Shown: positions 18,660-28,726, counted from the stretch's first letter. The stretch is DNA of 58,489 bases from DATDPY01 sp964395765 (GCA_964395765.1 CAYNCU010000002.1:1-58489); one strand, 5' to 3'. Notes: generated from the letters alone by a model not told the origin. Numbers and translations: made by a program.

Positions 18660-19157
18660 TTAACTTCTTTTCCCGATTTCTATCACCTGGAGTTCCGATA
18701 TCCGGGCATCAGCCAATGTAAACCTGACCAAGGTTTTAATTTTATGAAAGCCCTGGTTTCCCGCAGCCCCCGGATTAATATAAAGAAGTTTAACCGGTTT
18801 ATCGGCGGAAACTATCTTAAGAATATGGGAATGTCCGCATATGAAAATATCGGGAGAAATTTCGGGCAATTTTTTTTTGACTTCCTTGTTATAACGGGGC
18901 GGGTACCCGCCGATGTGGGTCATCCAGACCCGGAAGCCTTCGATTGAAAAAACCAGATCGGTATTCAGATCCGGGAAATCGTTTTTATCATCGATATTTC
19001 CATAAACAGCCCTGAGGGATCTGAAATTTTTTAAGGATTTGTAAACTTCAATGCTCCCGATATCCCCGGCATGCCAGATTTCATCACATTCCTTAAAATA
19101 CTCAAAAATTTTCTCATCAAGAAAACCGTGAGTGTCTGATAATAAGCCGATTTTCAT
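18660..19157 (-). CDS. YfcE/MJ0936-type metallophosphoesterase
   Basis: 165 aa, a compact calcineurin-like phosphoesterase. Metal-binding motifs are LLSDTHG at 4-10 (Asp7, His9), WHAGDIG at 28-34 (Asp32), VYGNIDD at 55-61 (Asn58), and GHSH at about 108-111; THIGGYPPRY also fits the family. Members are Mn2+-dependent phosphodiesterases acting on small substrates; the physiological one is not known. Cytoplasmic. Ends head to head with the small basic gene, 11 bases apart. Confidence 0.9.
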   Translation of the reverse strand: MKIGLLSDTHGFLDEKIFEYFKECDEIWHAGDIGSIEVYKSLKNFRSLRAVYGNIDDKNDFPDLNTDLVFSIEGFRVWMTHIGGYPPRYNKEVKKKLPEISPDIFICGHSHILKIVSADKPVKLLYINPGAAGNQGFHKIKTLVRFTLADARISELQVIEIGKRS

Positions 19158-19234
19158 ATTATATTTATAACTATAATAAAGATCTTTTTAATATTAATTT
19201 CATCATTCAAATTTTTAACTGAATATTTTTAAGT

Positions 19235-20623
19235 ATGAATGCCGAATTACTTGCCAGACTCCAGTTTGCGTTTACTATCATGTTTCATTATATATTTCCT
19301 CCTTTTACCATCGGAATTGGTTTCCTGCTTGTAATTTATGAATCATTATACCTGACAACAAAAGATAAAGTGTATGAATCCATTACCCGTTTCTGGATAA
19401 AGATATTTGCGGCCTGTTTTTCCGTGGGAGTTGCTTCAGGGATTGTTATGGAATTTGAATTTGGCACGAATTGGTCGGCGTATTCACGGTTTGTAGGGGA
19501 TATTTTCGGATCCCCACTGGCCGCAGAAGGAATTTTTGCCTTTTTCCTAGAATCGGGATTCCTGGCTATTCTTTTATTCGGATGGAACCGGGTAAAACCG
19601 GGCGTACATTTATTTTCTACCATAATGGTTTGTGTCGGTTCCATCCTATCGGCTTTCTGGATCGTTGTGGCCAATTCATGGCAGCAAACTCCGGTTGCTT
19701 ATGAAATCGTTCAGCATGGAGATACGGCAAGAGCGGTAATAACAAATTTCCGGGAAATGGTCTTTAATCCATCCAGCATGGTCAGGTTTTTACATGTAAT
19801 CATAGCGGCCATATTACAGGGATCTTTCCTGGTACTCAGTGTTTCAGCCTATTATTATCTCCGACACCGATATATCGAATTTGTTAAAAAATCGATTCCC
19901 ATCGCCATGGTCATTGCTGCAATGGCTGCCTTGTTTCAATTATACCTTGGCCATGAGCATGGTAAAATAGTAGCAGAATACCAGCCGGCAAAACTGGCTG
20001 CTTTTGAGGGTTTGTATAAAACCAGCAAAAAAGCCCCTGAATATGTAATCGGATACACGGATCCTCAAAACCAGGTAACATCCGGTTTTCGGATAAAAGG
20101 ATTATTGAGTTACCTAGTTTACGGCGATTCCAACGCAGCGGTAACCGGGCTTGATCAATTTCCCAAAAGTGAATGGCCACCGGTTGCTCGGGTATTTCAG
20201 ACCTATCATCTTATGGTGGCCCTGGGGATGCTTTTTATTTTCATAACTCTTGCAGGTTCATTTTTACTGTTAATTAGGAAATTTTTTGACCGGAGATGGT
20301 TTTTATGGTGTTGGGTAATTATGGTGCCCTTACCTGTAATTGCCAACCAGGCGGGCTGGGTATCGGCAGAATTGGGAAGGCAGCCATGGCTGGTATACGG
20401 ACTTTTAAAAACAAGTGAGGGAATATCGAAATCAGTAAAAGGACCGGAGATCCTTATTTCCCTCATATTATTCATGATTATCTACCTGCTCCTGTTTCTT
20501 GTCTGGATATATATCATCGATAAGGACATTAAAAAAGGTCCTGATTTAAAAGATATCAATCCTTCCGCAAGCTATTCAGGAACGGAAGATGCGCTTGGTT
20601 TTTTAACTCCTAAATCCGATTAA
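19235..20623 (+). CDS. cydA: cytochrome bd ubiquinol oxidase subunit I
   Basis: 462 aa, inner membrane. It starts MNAELLARLQFAFTIMFHY; His18 corresponds to the haem ligand near the N terminus. FEFGTNWSAYSRFVGDIFG, FFLESGFLAILLFGWNRV and WIVVANSWQQTP are hallmark CydA segments, and GRQPWLVYGLLKT precedes the last helices. The subunit carries the haems and oxidises quinol, reducing oxygen with high affinity, which suits a microaerobic or oxygen-exposed anaerobe. The Q-loop region (about 230-310) is of the short type. Three bases separate it from cydB, so they are co-transcribed. Confidence 0.95.
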   Translation: MNAELLARLQFAFTIMFHYIFPPFTIGIGFLLVIYESLYLTTKDKVYESITRFWIKIFAACFSVGVASGIVMEFEFGTNWSAYSRFVGDIFGSPLAAEGIFAFFLESGFLAILLFGWNRVKPGVHLFSTIMVCVGSILSAFWIVVANSWQQTPVAYEIVQHGDTARAVITNFREMVFNPSSMVRFLHVIIAAILQGSFLVLSVSAYYYLRHRYIEFVKKSIPIAMVIAAMAALFQLYLGHEHGKIVAEYQPAKLAAFEGLYKTSKKAPEYVIGYTDPQNQVTSGFRIKGLLSYLVYGDSNAAVTGLDQFPKSEWPPVARVFQTYHLMVALGMLFIFITLAGSFLLLIRKFFDRRWFLWCWVIMVPLPVIANQAGWVSAELGRQPWLVYGLLKTSEGISKSVKGPEILISLILFMIIYLLLFLVWIYIIDKDIKKGPDLKDINPSASYSGTEDALGFLTPKSD

Positions 20624-20626
20624 TTT

Positions 20627-21703
20627 ATGGATTATAATATTATCTGGTATTCAATTGTAGGAGTGTTGCTGATGGGTTATGCCATTCTTGACGGTTTTGA
20701 CCTTGGGGTTGGAGCGCTTCATTTATTTTCAAAGAATGATCATGACCGGAGGATTTTCCTGAATTCAATCGGGCCGGTTTGGGATGGCAATGAAGTTTGG
20801 CTGATCACGGCGGGGGGGGCCCTGTTTGCTGCCTTCCCCGAAGTATATGCTACCGCTTTTTCCGGATTCTATCTTCCCTTTATTTTACTCCTGGTGGCGT
20901 TAATTTTCAGGGCGGTTTCCATAGAATTCAGGAGTAAGGAACCTTCAAAAAGATGGAGATCCTCCTGGGACATCAGTTTTTCCATCGGCTCGGTTATAAC
21001 CGCTATTCTTTTCGGAATAGCCATTGGAAATGTGATTATCGGATTTAAGATCGGCGCCGATAAGGAATATGCCGGAAGTTTTATTGATTTGATAACGCCT
21101 TATACAGTATTAACGGGGATATTTAACCTGGTTATGTTTTCGATGCACGGGGCAATCTATCTTTACCTTAAAACGGAGGGGGATCTTCAGCAAAAAGTAA
21201 GATCCTGGATTCTCAGGCTTTACATTGCTTTTATATCATTGTTCCTGGTGGTTACGCTTGTAACCCTGTATTTAAGACCTGGAATGGTGGCGAATTTTTC
21301 ATTCGGGAAAGTGGCTTTTCCCGGAGAAAAAAATTTTATTATGGTCCAGCATCAGACCCTGATCTCTGTAATTGCCTGGATCGTGGTACTTTTAAATGTT
21401 CTTTCTATTGCCAATATTCCGCGTAGTCTGGCCAGGAATAAACCCCATCAGTTATTTTTTTCCTCCGCCTGTACAATTGCTGCATTAATTCTACTGTTTG
21501 CCCTGGGTATTTTCCCAAATATGATGATTTCCAATATTGCACCTTCTTATAACCTGAATATCTATAATTCATCATCTACAACTTATACCTTAAAGAACAT
21601 GCTGGTCGTAGCTATCATCGGTGTTCCGTTTGTTCTGGCTTATACCAGCGCAATATACTGGACTTACCGCGGGAAGACAGCGTTAGATGAACATAGTTAT
21701 TAG
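20627..21703 (+). CDS. cydB: cytochrome bd ubiquinol oxidase subunit II
   Basis: 358 aa with about eight to nine membrane helices. Diagnostic segments are YAILDGFDLGVGALHLF near the N terminus, GPVWDGNEVWLITAGGALFAAFPEVYA split around residues 50-75, and FSMHGAIYLYLKTEGDL. It pairs with CydA in the inner membrane. No third small subunit (CydX) is visible after it, only about 70 bases before the convergent aldo/keto reductase gene. Confidence 0.95.
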   Translation: MDYNIIWYSIVGVLLMGYAILDGFDLGVGALHLFSKNDHDRRIFLNSIGPVWDGNEVWLITAGGALFAAFPEVYATAFSGFYLPFILLLVALIFRAVSIEFRSKEPSKRWRSSWDISFSIGSVITAILFGIAIGNVIIGFKIGADKEYAGSFIDLITPYTVLTGIFNLVMFSMHGAIYLYLKTEGDLQQKVRSWILRLYIAFISLFLVVTLVTLYLRPGMVANFSFGKVAFPGEKNFIMVQHQTLISVIAWIVVLLNVLSIANIPRSLARNKPHQLFFSSACTIAALILLFALGIFPNMMISNIAPSYNLNIYNSSSTTYTLKNMLVVAIIGVPFVLAYTSAIYWTYRGKTALDEHSY

Positions 21704-21776
21704 AAAGTCTTAAAGAGGGGCAAAACGTATTTAATATTTTCAGGATTAATCAAAATATTCACGGATCAGGAAGTTC

Positions 21777-22775
21777 TCATAAATTAAGATCCAAGGTAAG
21801 TGACTCAAGTCTTTCATTGATCTCATTAAGATGGGAATCTTCCAATTGAATTTCCGCTGCCCTGACATTTTCTTCCACTTGCTTGATATTTCTTGCTCCT
21901 ACCAGTACGGAAAGCATGGCCGGTTGACGCATAGTCCAATTTATCACCAGTTGACTGAGGGTAGCATCATATTGTTCAGCAATCGGTTTTATATCCTTTA
22001 AAAAATTATTGATCCTGGAAAGGTTAGGTTCCTTATAGTAAGGCGTCTCCGGCCGGTTGTCACCTTTATTAAATTTATAATTTTTATCGATTTTGCCAGT
22101 CAGTATTCCGCGCTGCAATGGACTATAAGGCAAGACACCTTTTCCTTTTTCAACACAATAAGGAATTACCTCCTTTTCAATATCCCTTTTGACCATACTG
22201 AAAGGCACCTGGTTGGTGATGATTTCCATATATTTATTGGCTTCCATCATTTGTTCCACCGAATAATTGCAAACGCCGGCGGCTACGATTTTACCCTGTT
22301 CAATTAGCCTCAATATACCCTCCATGGTGTCTTCAATCGGAGTGGAAGGATCGGGCCAGTGTATCTGGTAAAGATCGATGTAGTCCGTACCAAGCCGTTT
22401 AAGGCTTTCCTCACATTCCCATATGACACTTTCCCTTGCCGCATACTTATGCATTTTCAATTTTTTTCCTTCAGCAGATTCGGTATTAAAATAAAATGCA
22501 CCTTTATCGGTATCCCAGCGAAGTCCATATTTGGTAAAAACCTGGAATTTATCTCTACGACCTTTTATTACCTTGCTCACAAGTGATTCGCTTTTTCCAA
22601 ACCCGTAGGCCGGGGCCGTATCGATAGTGGTCATCCCCAGGTCAAATGATCTTTCCATCGCCTTTAACGCGTCATTTTCATCGGCTCCACCCCAAAGCCA
22701 TCCCCCGATAGCCCAGGCTCCAAAACTTATGGAAGATATTTTAATACCTGTTTTTCCTAATTCCCTGTATTCCAT
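21777..22775 (-). CDS. aldo/keto reductase
   Basis: 332 aa TIM barrel. The catalytic tetrad is visible: Asp52 and Tyr57 (TIDTAPAYGFGKSE), Lys82 (FTKYG) and His139 (YQIHWPDP). The C-terminal NADPH contact is SVLVGARNIKQVEEN. Substrate unknown; relatives reduce sugar or ketone aldehydes. Single gene, convergent with cydB and divergent from the TPR-SpoIIE gene. Confidence 0.92.
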   Translation of the reverse strand: MEYRELGKTGIKISSISFGAWAIGGWLWGGADENDALKAMERSFDLGMTTIDTAPAYGFGKSESLVSKVIKGRRDKFQVFTKYGLRWDTDKGAFYFNTESAEGKKLKMHKYAARESVIWECEESLKRLGTDYIDLYQIHWPDPSTPIEDTMEGILRLIEQGKIVAAGVCNYSVEQMMEANKYMEIITNQVPFSMVKRDIEKEVIPYCVEKGKGVLPYSPLQRGILTGKIDKNYKFNKGDNRPETPYYKEPNLSRINNFLKDIKPIAEQYDATLSQLVINWTMRQPAMLSVLVGARNIKQVEENVRAAEIQLEDSHLNEINERLESLTLDLNL

Positions 22776-22855
22776 TTCAGAATAATTATATTCATTTAAA
22801 AAAATTCTGTCAAATTATCTAAATTGCATTTCCCCCTGATAGCAAACTTAATAAA

Positions 22856-25111
22856 ATGCTTAGGCTGATAAATATATTCACAGGAGTTTTTTTAATTTAT
22901 TCTCGTGTTATGGCGGGGCCGGTTGACAGTCTTGAAATGTTAATTTCAGGTTCGGATAATCTCGACAATAAAGCCACCTACCTGCTCAAGCTAGCTGAAA
23001 TTTACAGCCTTAAAGAGCCCAAACAGTATTTAAACACCAATCTCAGGATCCTTGCGCTGGGGAAAAAAACGAACCCGGAAATCATCGCCAAAGCCAATGA
23101 GAATTTAGGTGATTACTATTGGACAATTACAAATCTTGATAGTTCGAAGCACTATTATAATATTGCCTTATCAAGGTATCTGAGTAATAATAAAACCAAT
23201 GATGCCGGGATTGCACTTTATAAACTAGCGCAGGTGTTTAATCTTGCCTCCAATTATAAAGCGGCCTTGCAATATGCCAACGAAGCCCTTGAAAAATTAG
23301 TTGAGGTTGACGATCAGCCGAACCTTGCCAATGTTCATGCCCTTCTTTGCGATATCCAGTCTAAAATGGGCCTTAAGGAAAAGGCTATCAATGATTGTAT
23401 TACTTCCCTGAAGATATACGATAACCTTGGTAAGATGGAGGGGAAAGCAAGATTGCTTAATTACATCGGTGTAATATATCTCGAACTCAAACAGCTTGAC
23501 AAATGCAACCAGTATTTCAGAGAAGCCCTTGCGATGGCACGCTCACAGAATGACCGGCCTGTTATAGCCCGGGCGCTCAATAACCTGGCCGATACCTACA
23601 TCGAAAAAAATTCCATGGACAGCGCCTTTTTTTACTACCAGATGGCATTAAACATTCAAAAGGAAGACAGTGATTACAGGGACCAGGCCGCAACAAAACT
23701 GAAAATAGGAAAAGCGTATCTGAAAGCGAATGATTCTCATCAGGCACTGAAGTACCTAAATGAGGCTTTGAAATATGCACAGCAATCACCTGATATTGAA
23801 TTACGGGCTAAAGTATATTCAGAGCTGGGTAACTTATATTCCTCCATGGGGAACCTGAAAGTTGCCATCCGGTACCTTAAAAGGGCCCTCGCCGATGCAC
23901 AGAGAATTGAGGCCGATCCGATTCTGCAATCGTGTTATAACAACCTGGCGAAATATTATGACCGCCTGGGTGAAAAGGAAAATGCCCTGGTTTATTTTAA
24001 GCTGTATATGCTGCACAGGGAATCAATGTTTGCGAATCAAAGTACCCTGAAAATTGCTGAGATCGAAGCTTTATATAATCTTGATAAAAAGGAAAAAGAA
24101 ATACAACTCCTGAAGAGCGAAAATAAGATCAAGGACCTGGAAGCATCTTCAAGGAAACTTATCAATATCGTTTTAATAACGGGATTGATCTTCGTGATTT
24201 CCTTTTCCGTGATCATATATCGGCAATACCGGATACAGAATAAGGCGAATGTGGTTTTGTCCATGCAAAAAGAAGCAATTGATAAGCAAAAAAAGGAGAT
24301 AGAGCAGCAACGGGACAATATAAAGGAAAGTAACATAATGCTGGAAGATCAAAACAGGCAAATTACCGATAGTATCGAGTACGCTAAACGTATTCAATTT
24401 TCACTCCTGCCGGCAGTTGGTACCTTGAAAAATGTTTTTCCTTCTTCCTTTATTATTCATTTGCCCCGTGATATTGTGAGCGGCGACTTTTATTTCCTGC
24501 ATGAAAACGGAGACAGTAAATTTATTGCTGTTGCCGATTGCACAGGCCATGGGGTACCGGGTGCATTTATGACAGTACTTGCGCATAGCTTGTTACACCA
24601 GATCATGTCAAATGCCGCCAATCTCTCAACCGACGAGATCATCCTTGAGCTGGATCGTAAAATTAACCAGAACCTGAATCAACATGGCATTTCTCTTTCT
24701 CCCATGGAAGGCATGGACATGGGACTGTTTAAGATTGATGCCAAAAGAAAAACAGTTTTTTTCACGGGAGCTAAGATTCCCGCCTATCATTTTAATAAAA
24801 AAGAAGTAATTCAGGTTGCACCTGACCGATATTCTATCGGGGGGGTAAGCTCAACGGGAAAATTATTCTCCTGTAAAAGTGTTGCCTATCAACCGGGCGA
24901 TATATTGTATTTGGCTACGGACGGATACCAGGATCAGTTTGGCGGCCAGAATGGAAGAAAATTCATGAAATTGCATTTCAGAAACCTGCTCAACGAAGTT
25001 GCCGGTCTGCCTTTTGAAAGCCAGGAAAACAAACTATTTTCTATGTTTAATGCCTGGAAGGGGAATAATCATCAGACTGACGACGTACTGATAATGGGCA
25101 TAAAATTATAG
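22856..25111 (+). CDS. TPR-containing membrane SpoIIE (PP2C) phosphatase
   Basis: 751 aa. A signal or N-terminal hydrophobic segment is followed by a long run of TPR repeats (about 60-400; for example NYKAALQYANEALEKL and NLKVAIRYLKRALADA). One membrane helix (about 432-455, LINIVLITGLIFVISFSVII) leads into a coiled coil (QKKEIEQQRDNIKES) and a SpoIIE phosphatase domain from about 515. Metal-binding motifs appear intact: DIVSGDFYFL and ADCTGHGVPGAFMT, then YLATDGYQDQFGG and NHQTDDVLIMG. Proteins of this layout sense periplasmic signals through the TPR array and dephosphorylate a STAS partner. No STAS or kinase gene is adjacent. Confidence 0.92.
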   Translation: MLRLINIFTGVFLIYSRVMAGPVDSLEMLISGSDNLDNKATYLLKLAEIYSLKEPKQYLNTNLRILALGKKTNPEIIAKANENLGDYYWTITNLDSSKHYYNIALSRYLSNNKTNDAGIALYKLAQVFNLASNYKAALQYANEALEKLVEVDDQPNLANVHALLCDIQSKMGLKEKAINDCITSLKIYDNLGKMEGKARLLNYIGVIYLELKQLDKCNQYFREALAMARSQNDRPVIARALNNLADTYIEKNSMDSAFFYYQMALNIQKEDSDYRDQAATKLKIGKAYLKANDSHQALKYLNEALKYAQQSPDIELRAKVYSELGNLYSSMGNLKVAIRYLKRALADAQRIEADPILQSCYNNLAKYYDRLGEKENALVYFKLYMLHRESMFANQSTLKIAEIEALYNLDKKEKEIQLLKSENKIKDLEASSRKLINIVLITGLIFVISFSVIIYRQYRIQNKANVVLSMQKEAIDKQKKEIEQQRDNIKESNIMLEDQNRQITDSIEYAKRIQFSLLPAVGTLKNVFPSSFIIHLPRDIVSGDFYFLHENGDSKFIAVADCTGHGVPGAFMTVLAHSLLHQIMSNAANLSTDEIILELDRKINQNLNQHGISLSPMEGMDMGLFKIDAKRKTVFFTGAKIPAYHFNKKEVIQVAPDRYSIGGVSSTGKLFSCKSVAYQPGDILYLATDGYQDQFGGQNGRKFMKLHFRNLLNEVAGLPFESQENKLFSMFNAWKGNNHQTDDVLIMGIKL

Positions 25112-25135
25112 TGGTACTTTTTAACCTCCATTATT

Positions 25136-25639
25136 TTGAAAAAAACAAAATCGGAAGGAAAAACTATTGATTCCGGCGAAAAAAAAATCAAGACACTGGA
25201 AACTTCGATAGCAAGGTTTTGCGCTTACCAGGAAAGGACGATTGAACAAGTACGGAGTAAATTAAAAGATCTTGAGGCGGAAAATAATATAGCTGACAAA
25301 ATAATAGAAAAGATGATTGACGAGGGATTCCTGAATGAAGAACGTTTTGCATTTTCCTATGTACTGGGAAAATTCAGACAAAATAAATGGGGAAAAATGA
25401 AAATAAGATATACGCTTCGGGGAAAAGGAATAAAAAATGATGATATCAATAAAGCGCTCGGACAATTGGATGAAGAGGAATATAGGGAACAGGCGGTTAA
25501 ATTATTTCATACCAAAATTGCGCGGATAAAAGGCAATAACCCAGTTAATAAAAAGCTGAAAGTAATCGCTTTTATGGTTTCCAAGGGATTTGAAAATGAC
25601 CTTATCTGGGATATAATCCGAAAAGAAGGAATTAAATGA
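25136..25639 (+). CDS. recX: RecX-family regulator of RecA
   Basis: 167 aa with a TTG start at 25136; no ATG is available before the conserved region. Helical repeats of the RecX fold are visible: RFCAYQERTIEQVRSKL, IIEKMIDEGFLNEERFAFSYVLGKFRQNKWG and IRYTLRGKGI. RecX binds and inhibits RecA filaments. recA is not in the window. It follows the SpoIIE gene by 24 bases and may be co-transcribed with it. Confidence 0.88.
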   Translation: MKKTKSEGKTIDSGEKKIKTLETSIARFCAYQERTIEQVRSKLKDLEAENNIADKIIEKMIDEGFLNEERFAFSYVLGKFRQNKWGKMKIRYTLRGKGIKNDDINKALGQLDEEEYREQAVKLFHTKIARIKGNNPVNKKLKVIAFMVSKGFENDLIWDIIRKEGIK

Positions 25640-25720
25640 TTTCAAGTAATTGAAAATAAAATTTGCTCCGGAATCAAAATCTTTAGAGTTTTACATAAAT
25701 CTGGTATCAAATTTCGGAAA

Positions 25721-26227
25721 GTGGATATTAAAAAGGCGGCATATTCGGTTCTGGAGCAATTGAAATCTGTATTATTACAGATAAATACGGAGGATTATAA
25801 AAAAATAATTCCTTCATATGAGGCCAGCATCGGTCATCATGCGCGTCATATGATTGAATTTTATATTTGCCTTTTTGAAGGCCTCAAAACAGGCCGGGTT
25901 AATTATGATAACAGGCAAAGGGACCCTCAAATTGAAAGCTTACCTGAATTTGCGGTAAACAAAATTCATGAAATTATTCAAAATATTGAAAGTGTACAGG
26001 GAGATCCTCAGATCATCCTGGAGATCAACTATGACTTATTAAATGATGAGAATAATTTAATCAATTCTAATTTTTCAAGAGAACTGGCTTATAATATTGA
26101 ACATGCTATCCACCATATGGCCATCATTAAAACCATGTTAGCCGATTTTTTCCAGTACATCCAGTTGCCGGAAAATTTCGGGATTGCGGTCTCTACGATA
26201 CGTTTCAGAACCCGGACCCTTAATTAA
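25721..26227 (+). CDS. DinB-like four-helix protein
   Basis: 168 aa with a GTG start at 25721, the only sensible start. The pattern resembles DinB/YfiT helical bundles: SIGHHARHMIEFYICLFEG in the first half, and YNIEHAIHHMAIIKTML near the end with metal-binding His candidates. Such proteins often use a nickel or zinc site for small thiol transfer. The bacillithiol gene bshC elsewhere in the window would fit that, but a link is not shown here. Confidence 0.7.
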   Translation: MDIKKAAYSVLEQLKSVLLQINTEDYKKIIPSYEASIGHHARHMIEFYICLFEGLKTGRVNYDNRQRDPQIESLPEFAVNKIHEIIQNIESVQGDPQIILEINYDLLNDENNLINSNFSRELAYNIEHAIHHMAIIKTMLADFFQYIQLPENFGIAVSTIRFRTRTLN

Positions 26228-26236
26228 TGAATTTTT

Positions 26237-26968
26237 ATGTGCACGGTAACTTATGTGCCCATAAAAAAAGAATATTACCTGACCAGTAACAGGGATGAAT
26301 CTGCCTTAAGGGGCGAGGTGGAGTGGCCCAGTCTGAAAAAATCATCCGCGTATAACTTATTGTATCCCAGAGATAAGGCAGGAAACGGAACCTGGATTGC
26401 TGCGGATGACCAAAACCGCGTTGTTTGCCTGTTAAATGGAGCTTTTCAACGTCATGTCCGTAAAGACCATTACAGGTTCAGCAGGGGTCGCGTCGTACTC
26501 GAAATATTTACATACAGCAAAATTGGGGATTTTTATGAATCGTATGATTTAACCGATATAGAACCGTTTACACTGGTCATCGTTTGGTATGGCAAATTAT
26601 TTGAATTCAAGTGGGACGGGAATAAAAAATTCATGAAAAACCTTGACCCTAATCTTCCGCACATTTGGTCCTCCGTGACTTTATATAACCCGGAAATGAT
26701 CAGGTTAAGAGAACAATGGTTCAGACACTGGCTGGAGAAACCAGGGATAATCAACCGGGATAAAATTCTATCCTTTCATCAATCTGAAATTTCCGATGAT
26801 CCGGCAATTAATATTAAAATGAAAAGACAGAATGTTCAGACATTAAGTGTAACCTCTCTTTTTTCAACTCAGGAGCAAATGTCGGCTGTTTATTTTGACT
26901 TAATCAACAAAGAAATTTCCGAAAACGGGTTAGTTAACGAAACGGTTTTAAAAAATGTCAGAAGTTAA
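26237..26968 (+). CDS. NRDE/TANGO2-family protein
   Basis: 243 aa. It begins MCTVTYVP, so Cys2 becomes the N-terminal residue after Met removal, as in Ntn-hydrolase-like TANGO2 proteins. The signature Asn-Arg-Asp-Glu follows at 18-21, then GTWIAADDQNRVVCLLNGAF, HIWSSVTLYNP and RFSRGRVVLE. The family is linked to haem trafficking or acyl-CoA metabolism in eukaryotes; its bacterial role is not settled. Nine bases downstream of the DinB-like gene, same direction. Confidence 0.9.
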   Translation: MCTVTYVPIKKEYYLTSNRDESALRGEVEWPSLKKSSAYNLLYPRDKAGNGTWIAADDQNRVVCLLNGAFQRHVRKDHYRFSRGRVVLEIFTYSKIGDFYESYDLTDIEPFTLVIVWYGKLFEFKWDGNKKFMKNLDPNLPHIWSSVTLYNPEMIRLREQWFRHWLEKPGIINRDKILSFHQSEISDDPAINIKMKRQNVQTLSVTSLFSTQEQMSAVYFDLINKEISENGLVNETVLKNVRS

Positions 26969-27016
26969 AATAAATTTTAAGGAATAATTTTTACGAATTT
27001 TTCTGATGCCGTCGGT

Positions 27017-28060
27017 ATGAAATATAATCGTTTTTTTACTAAGTTACTTCATTGGGAATTCTGGCCTTGGCAGATTGTTTATTTTCCGGTGATGGTTTAT
27101 GGATTGTGGCTGTCGATTAAATCACGATCGTTTTTCTTTTTTTTTACAGTTAACCCCGGTATTGAAACCGGAGGTATGCTTACCGAATCCAAGATAGAAA
27201 TTCTTAAACTTATACCGGAAGAATTGAGGCCTAAAACAGTACTCTGTACTTACCCGGCGTCTCTGCAAGACTCCCTGAACCAAATGGGAAAAGAAAAAAT
27301 AAATTTTCCTGTTATTTGTAAGCCTGATCGGGGTGAACGAGGGTGGAGGGTAGAAAAAATTTCAGGGAAAGAAGAACTGGGTGGTTATATTAATAATAGT
27401 AAGACCGATTTCCTTATCCAGGAATTCATTGACATGCCTTTTGAAGCCGGTATTTTTTATAGCCGGTTTCCCGACCAGGACCAGGGTTTCGTGAGTTCAG
27501 TCGTTATAAAGGAATTATTGCAAGTTAAAGGCGACGGTATTTCTCCTGTACGTGAATTGGTAAAAAAATCCATGAGAGGAAGTTTACAGCTTCTTGTACT
27601 GGAGAAAAGGATTCCGGACCAGATGAATTATGTGCCTTCGAAAGATGAAAAAATTGAACTGGTCCCAATCGGGAATCATAGTCGCGGTACTACCTTTTAT
27701 AACGGGAATCACCTGATCGGTAACCAGCTTAACGATGTAATGAACAGAATCGGATGTAATATCAGGGGCTTTTACTATGGAAGATTTGATATCCGGTGTA
27801 TTAATTCTGAAGGGCTTTTAAAAGGAGAAAATATTAAAATACTGGAATTGAATGGTGCTAAAAGTGAACCCGCTCACATTTACCACCCCGGTTATCCGAT
27901 TTTAAAAGCCTATTCTGATTTATTCCGTCATTGGAATACCTTATACAAAATCGCCAGGATGAACAGAAAATCGGGAATTCGATATCCCACCTTCAGCGAA
28001 GGATGGAAATCATGGAAGAAATTCCTGAAATACCAGCGATTGAGAAAGAGAACCGGATAA
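27017..28060 (+). CDS. ATP-grasp domain protein (D-Ala-D-Ala-ligase-like)
   Basis: 347 aa. The N-terminal third has hydrophobic stretches (FPVMVYGLWLSIKSRSFFFFF) that may be membrane-associated. ATP-grasp features follow: INFPVICKPDRGERGW with the ATP-binding Lys, FLIQEFID, and a C-terminal metal-binding strand FYYGRFDIR with ILELNGAKSEP. The substrate is unknown; it should join a carboxylate to an amine or similar nucleophile. It lies between the NRDE gene and a radical SAM gene. A terminator-like stem follows at 28238. Confidence 0.78.
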   Translation: MKYNRFFTKLLHWEFWPWQIVYFPVMVYGLWLSIKSRSFFFFFTVNPGIETGGMLTESKIEILKLIPEELRPKTVLCTYPASLQDSLNQMGKEKINFPVICKPDRGERGWRVEKISGKEELGGYINNSKTDFLIQEFIDMPFEAGIFYSRFPDQDQGFVSSVVIKELLQVKGDGISPVRELVKKSMRGSLQLLVLEKRIPDQMNYVPSKDEKIELVPIGNHSRGTTFYNGNHLIGNQLNDVMNRIGCNIRGFYYGRFDIRCINSEGLLKGENIKILELNGAKSEPAHIYHPGYPILKAYSDLFRHWNTLYKIARMNRKSGIRYPTFSEGWKSWKKFLKYQRLRKRTG

Positions 28061-28237
28061 AAGGGTTTTTATAAAGTTCTTTTTCATTATAGAGTAAATT
28101 ATATGCCAATCACTCTACTTACTGGCACTTCATTCAATATGTTCACCGGACATTGTCTTTACGCCCTGACCCCTAAAACCTTCCATGGAAGCTTTTTTAA
28201 GGCCCGGCCCTTTTATGGAAAATCCCGGCACATTGCC

Positions 28238-28259
28238 GGGAATGACATTCCCTTTTTTT
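28238..28259 (+). terminator. Rho-independent terminator after the ATP-grasp gene
   Basis: A stem gggaat-gac-attccc at 28238-28252 runs directly into seven Ts. It overlaps another strong 7-bp stem (cccggca/tgccggg at 28224-28240), so the two hairpins are mutually exclusive. A short palindrome followed by T6 also lies at 28180-28198. Confidence 0.6.
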
Positions 28260-28303
28260 GTTGAATTAAATGAGATCCTTCCCTTTTGATATTTCCATCT
28301 GAT

Positions 28304-28651
28304 TTACCAATGAATAATATCTTCAGAATTAAATTCGGTTTTGTGTAATCCTACTGTATTGTTATTGTACAAAATTCCGAAATAAATCACTCCGTCCCTC
28401 ATTCCCAATCCAAAAGCTTGAATTGCCTGAATATTCTGATCCGAAGTATCGGCAGGAGTAATTTTTTGTTTATTCAACCGCATATTCATGCCCGTTAAAT
28501 CGTTTTTAAATTCCTTATTTAATGCCGGTTCGGCTTGTGTCGGGGAAATTGTTCTTAATGAAAATAAAAACAGGCTTCCACTGATCAATAATGCCGATAA
28601 GCCAAGGCAAACGGATAAAAATCTTTTTACAAATAAATCTGATTTTTTCAT
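28304..28651 (-). CDS. small membrane-anchored or secreted hypothetical protein
   Basis: 115 aa from the ATG at 28651, since the longer frame from 28723 places an unlikely tail before the signal-like segment. MKKSDLFVKRFLSVCLGLSA leads into a hydrophobic helix, then a polar body with FGLGMRDGVIYFGILYNNN. Not recognised. It is divergent from the radical SAM gene, 75 bases between the starts. Confidence 0.6.
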   Translation of the reverse strand: MKKSDLFVKRFLSVCLGLSALLISGSLFLFSLRTISPTQAEPALNKEFKNDLTGMNMRLNKQKITPADTSDQNIQAIQAFGLGMRDGVIYFGILYNNNTVGLHKTEFNSEDIIHW

Positions 28652-28726
28652 AATATTTTGATTTAGTTTAGCTACATACCCAACAATATTTTTAAATTCC
28701 TGATTTAATAAATTAACCGACAATTA

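Noticed and set aside
28304..28651. RiPP precursor for the radical SAM enzyme
   Set aside because: The protein is 115 aa with a signal-like helix, has no repeated core or Cys/Gly-rich tail, and is on the opposite strand; kept only as a weak neighbourhood remark.
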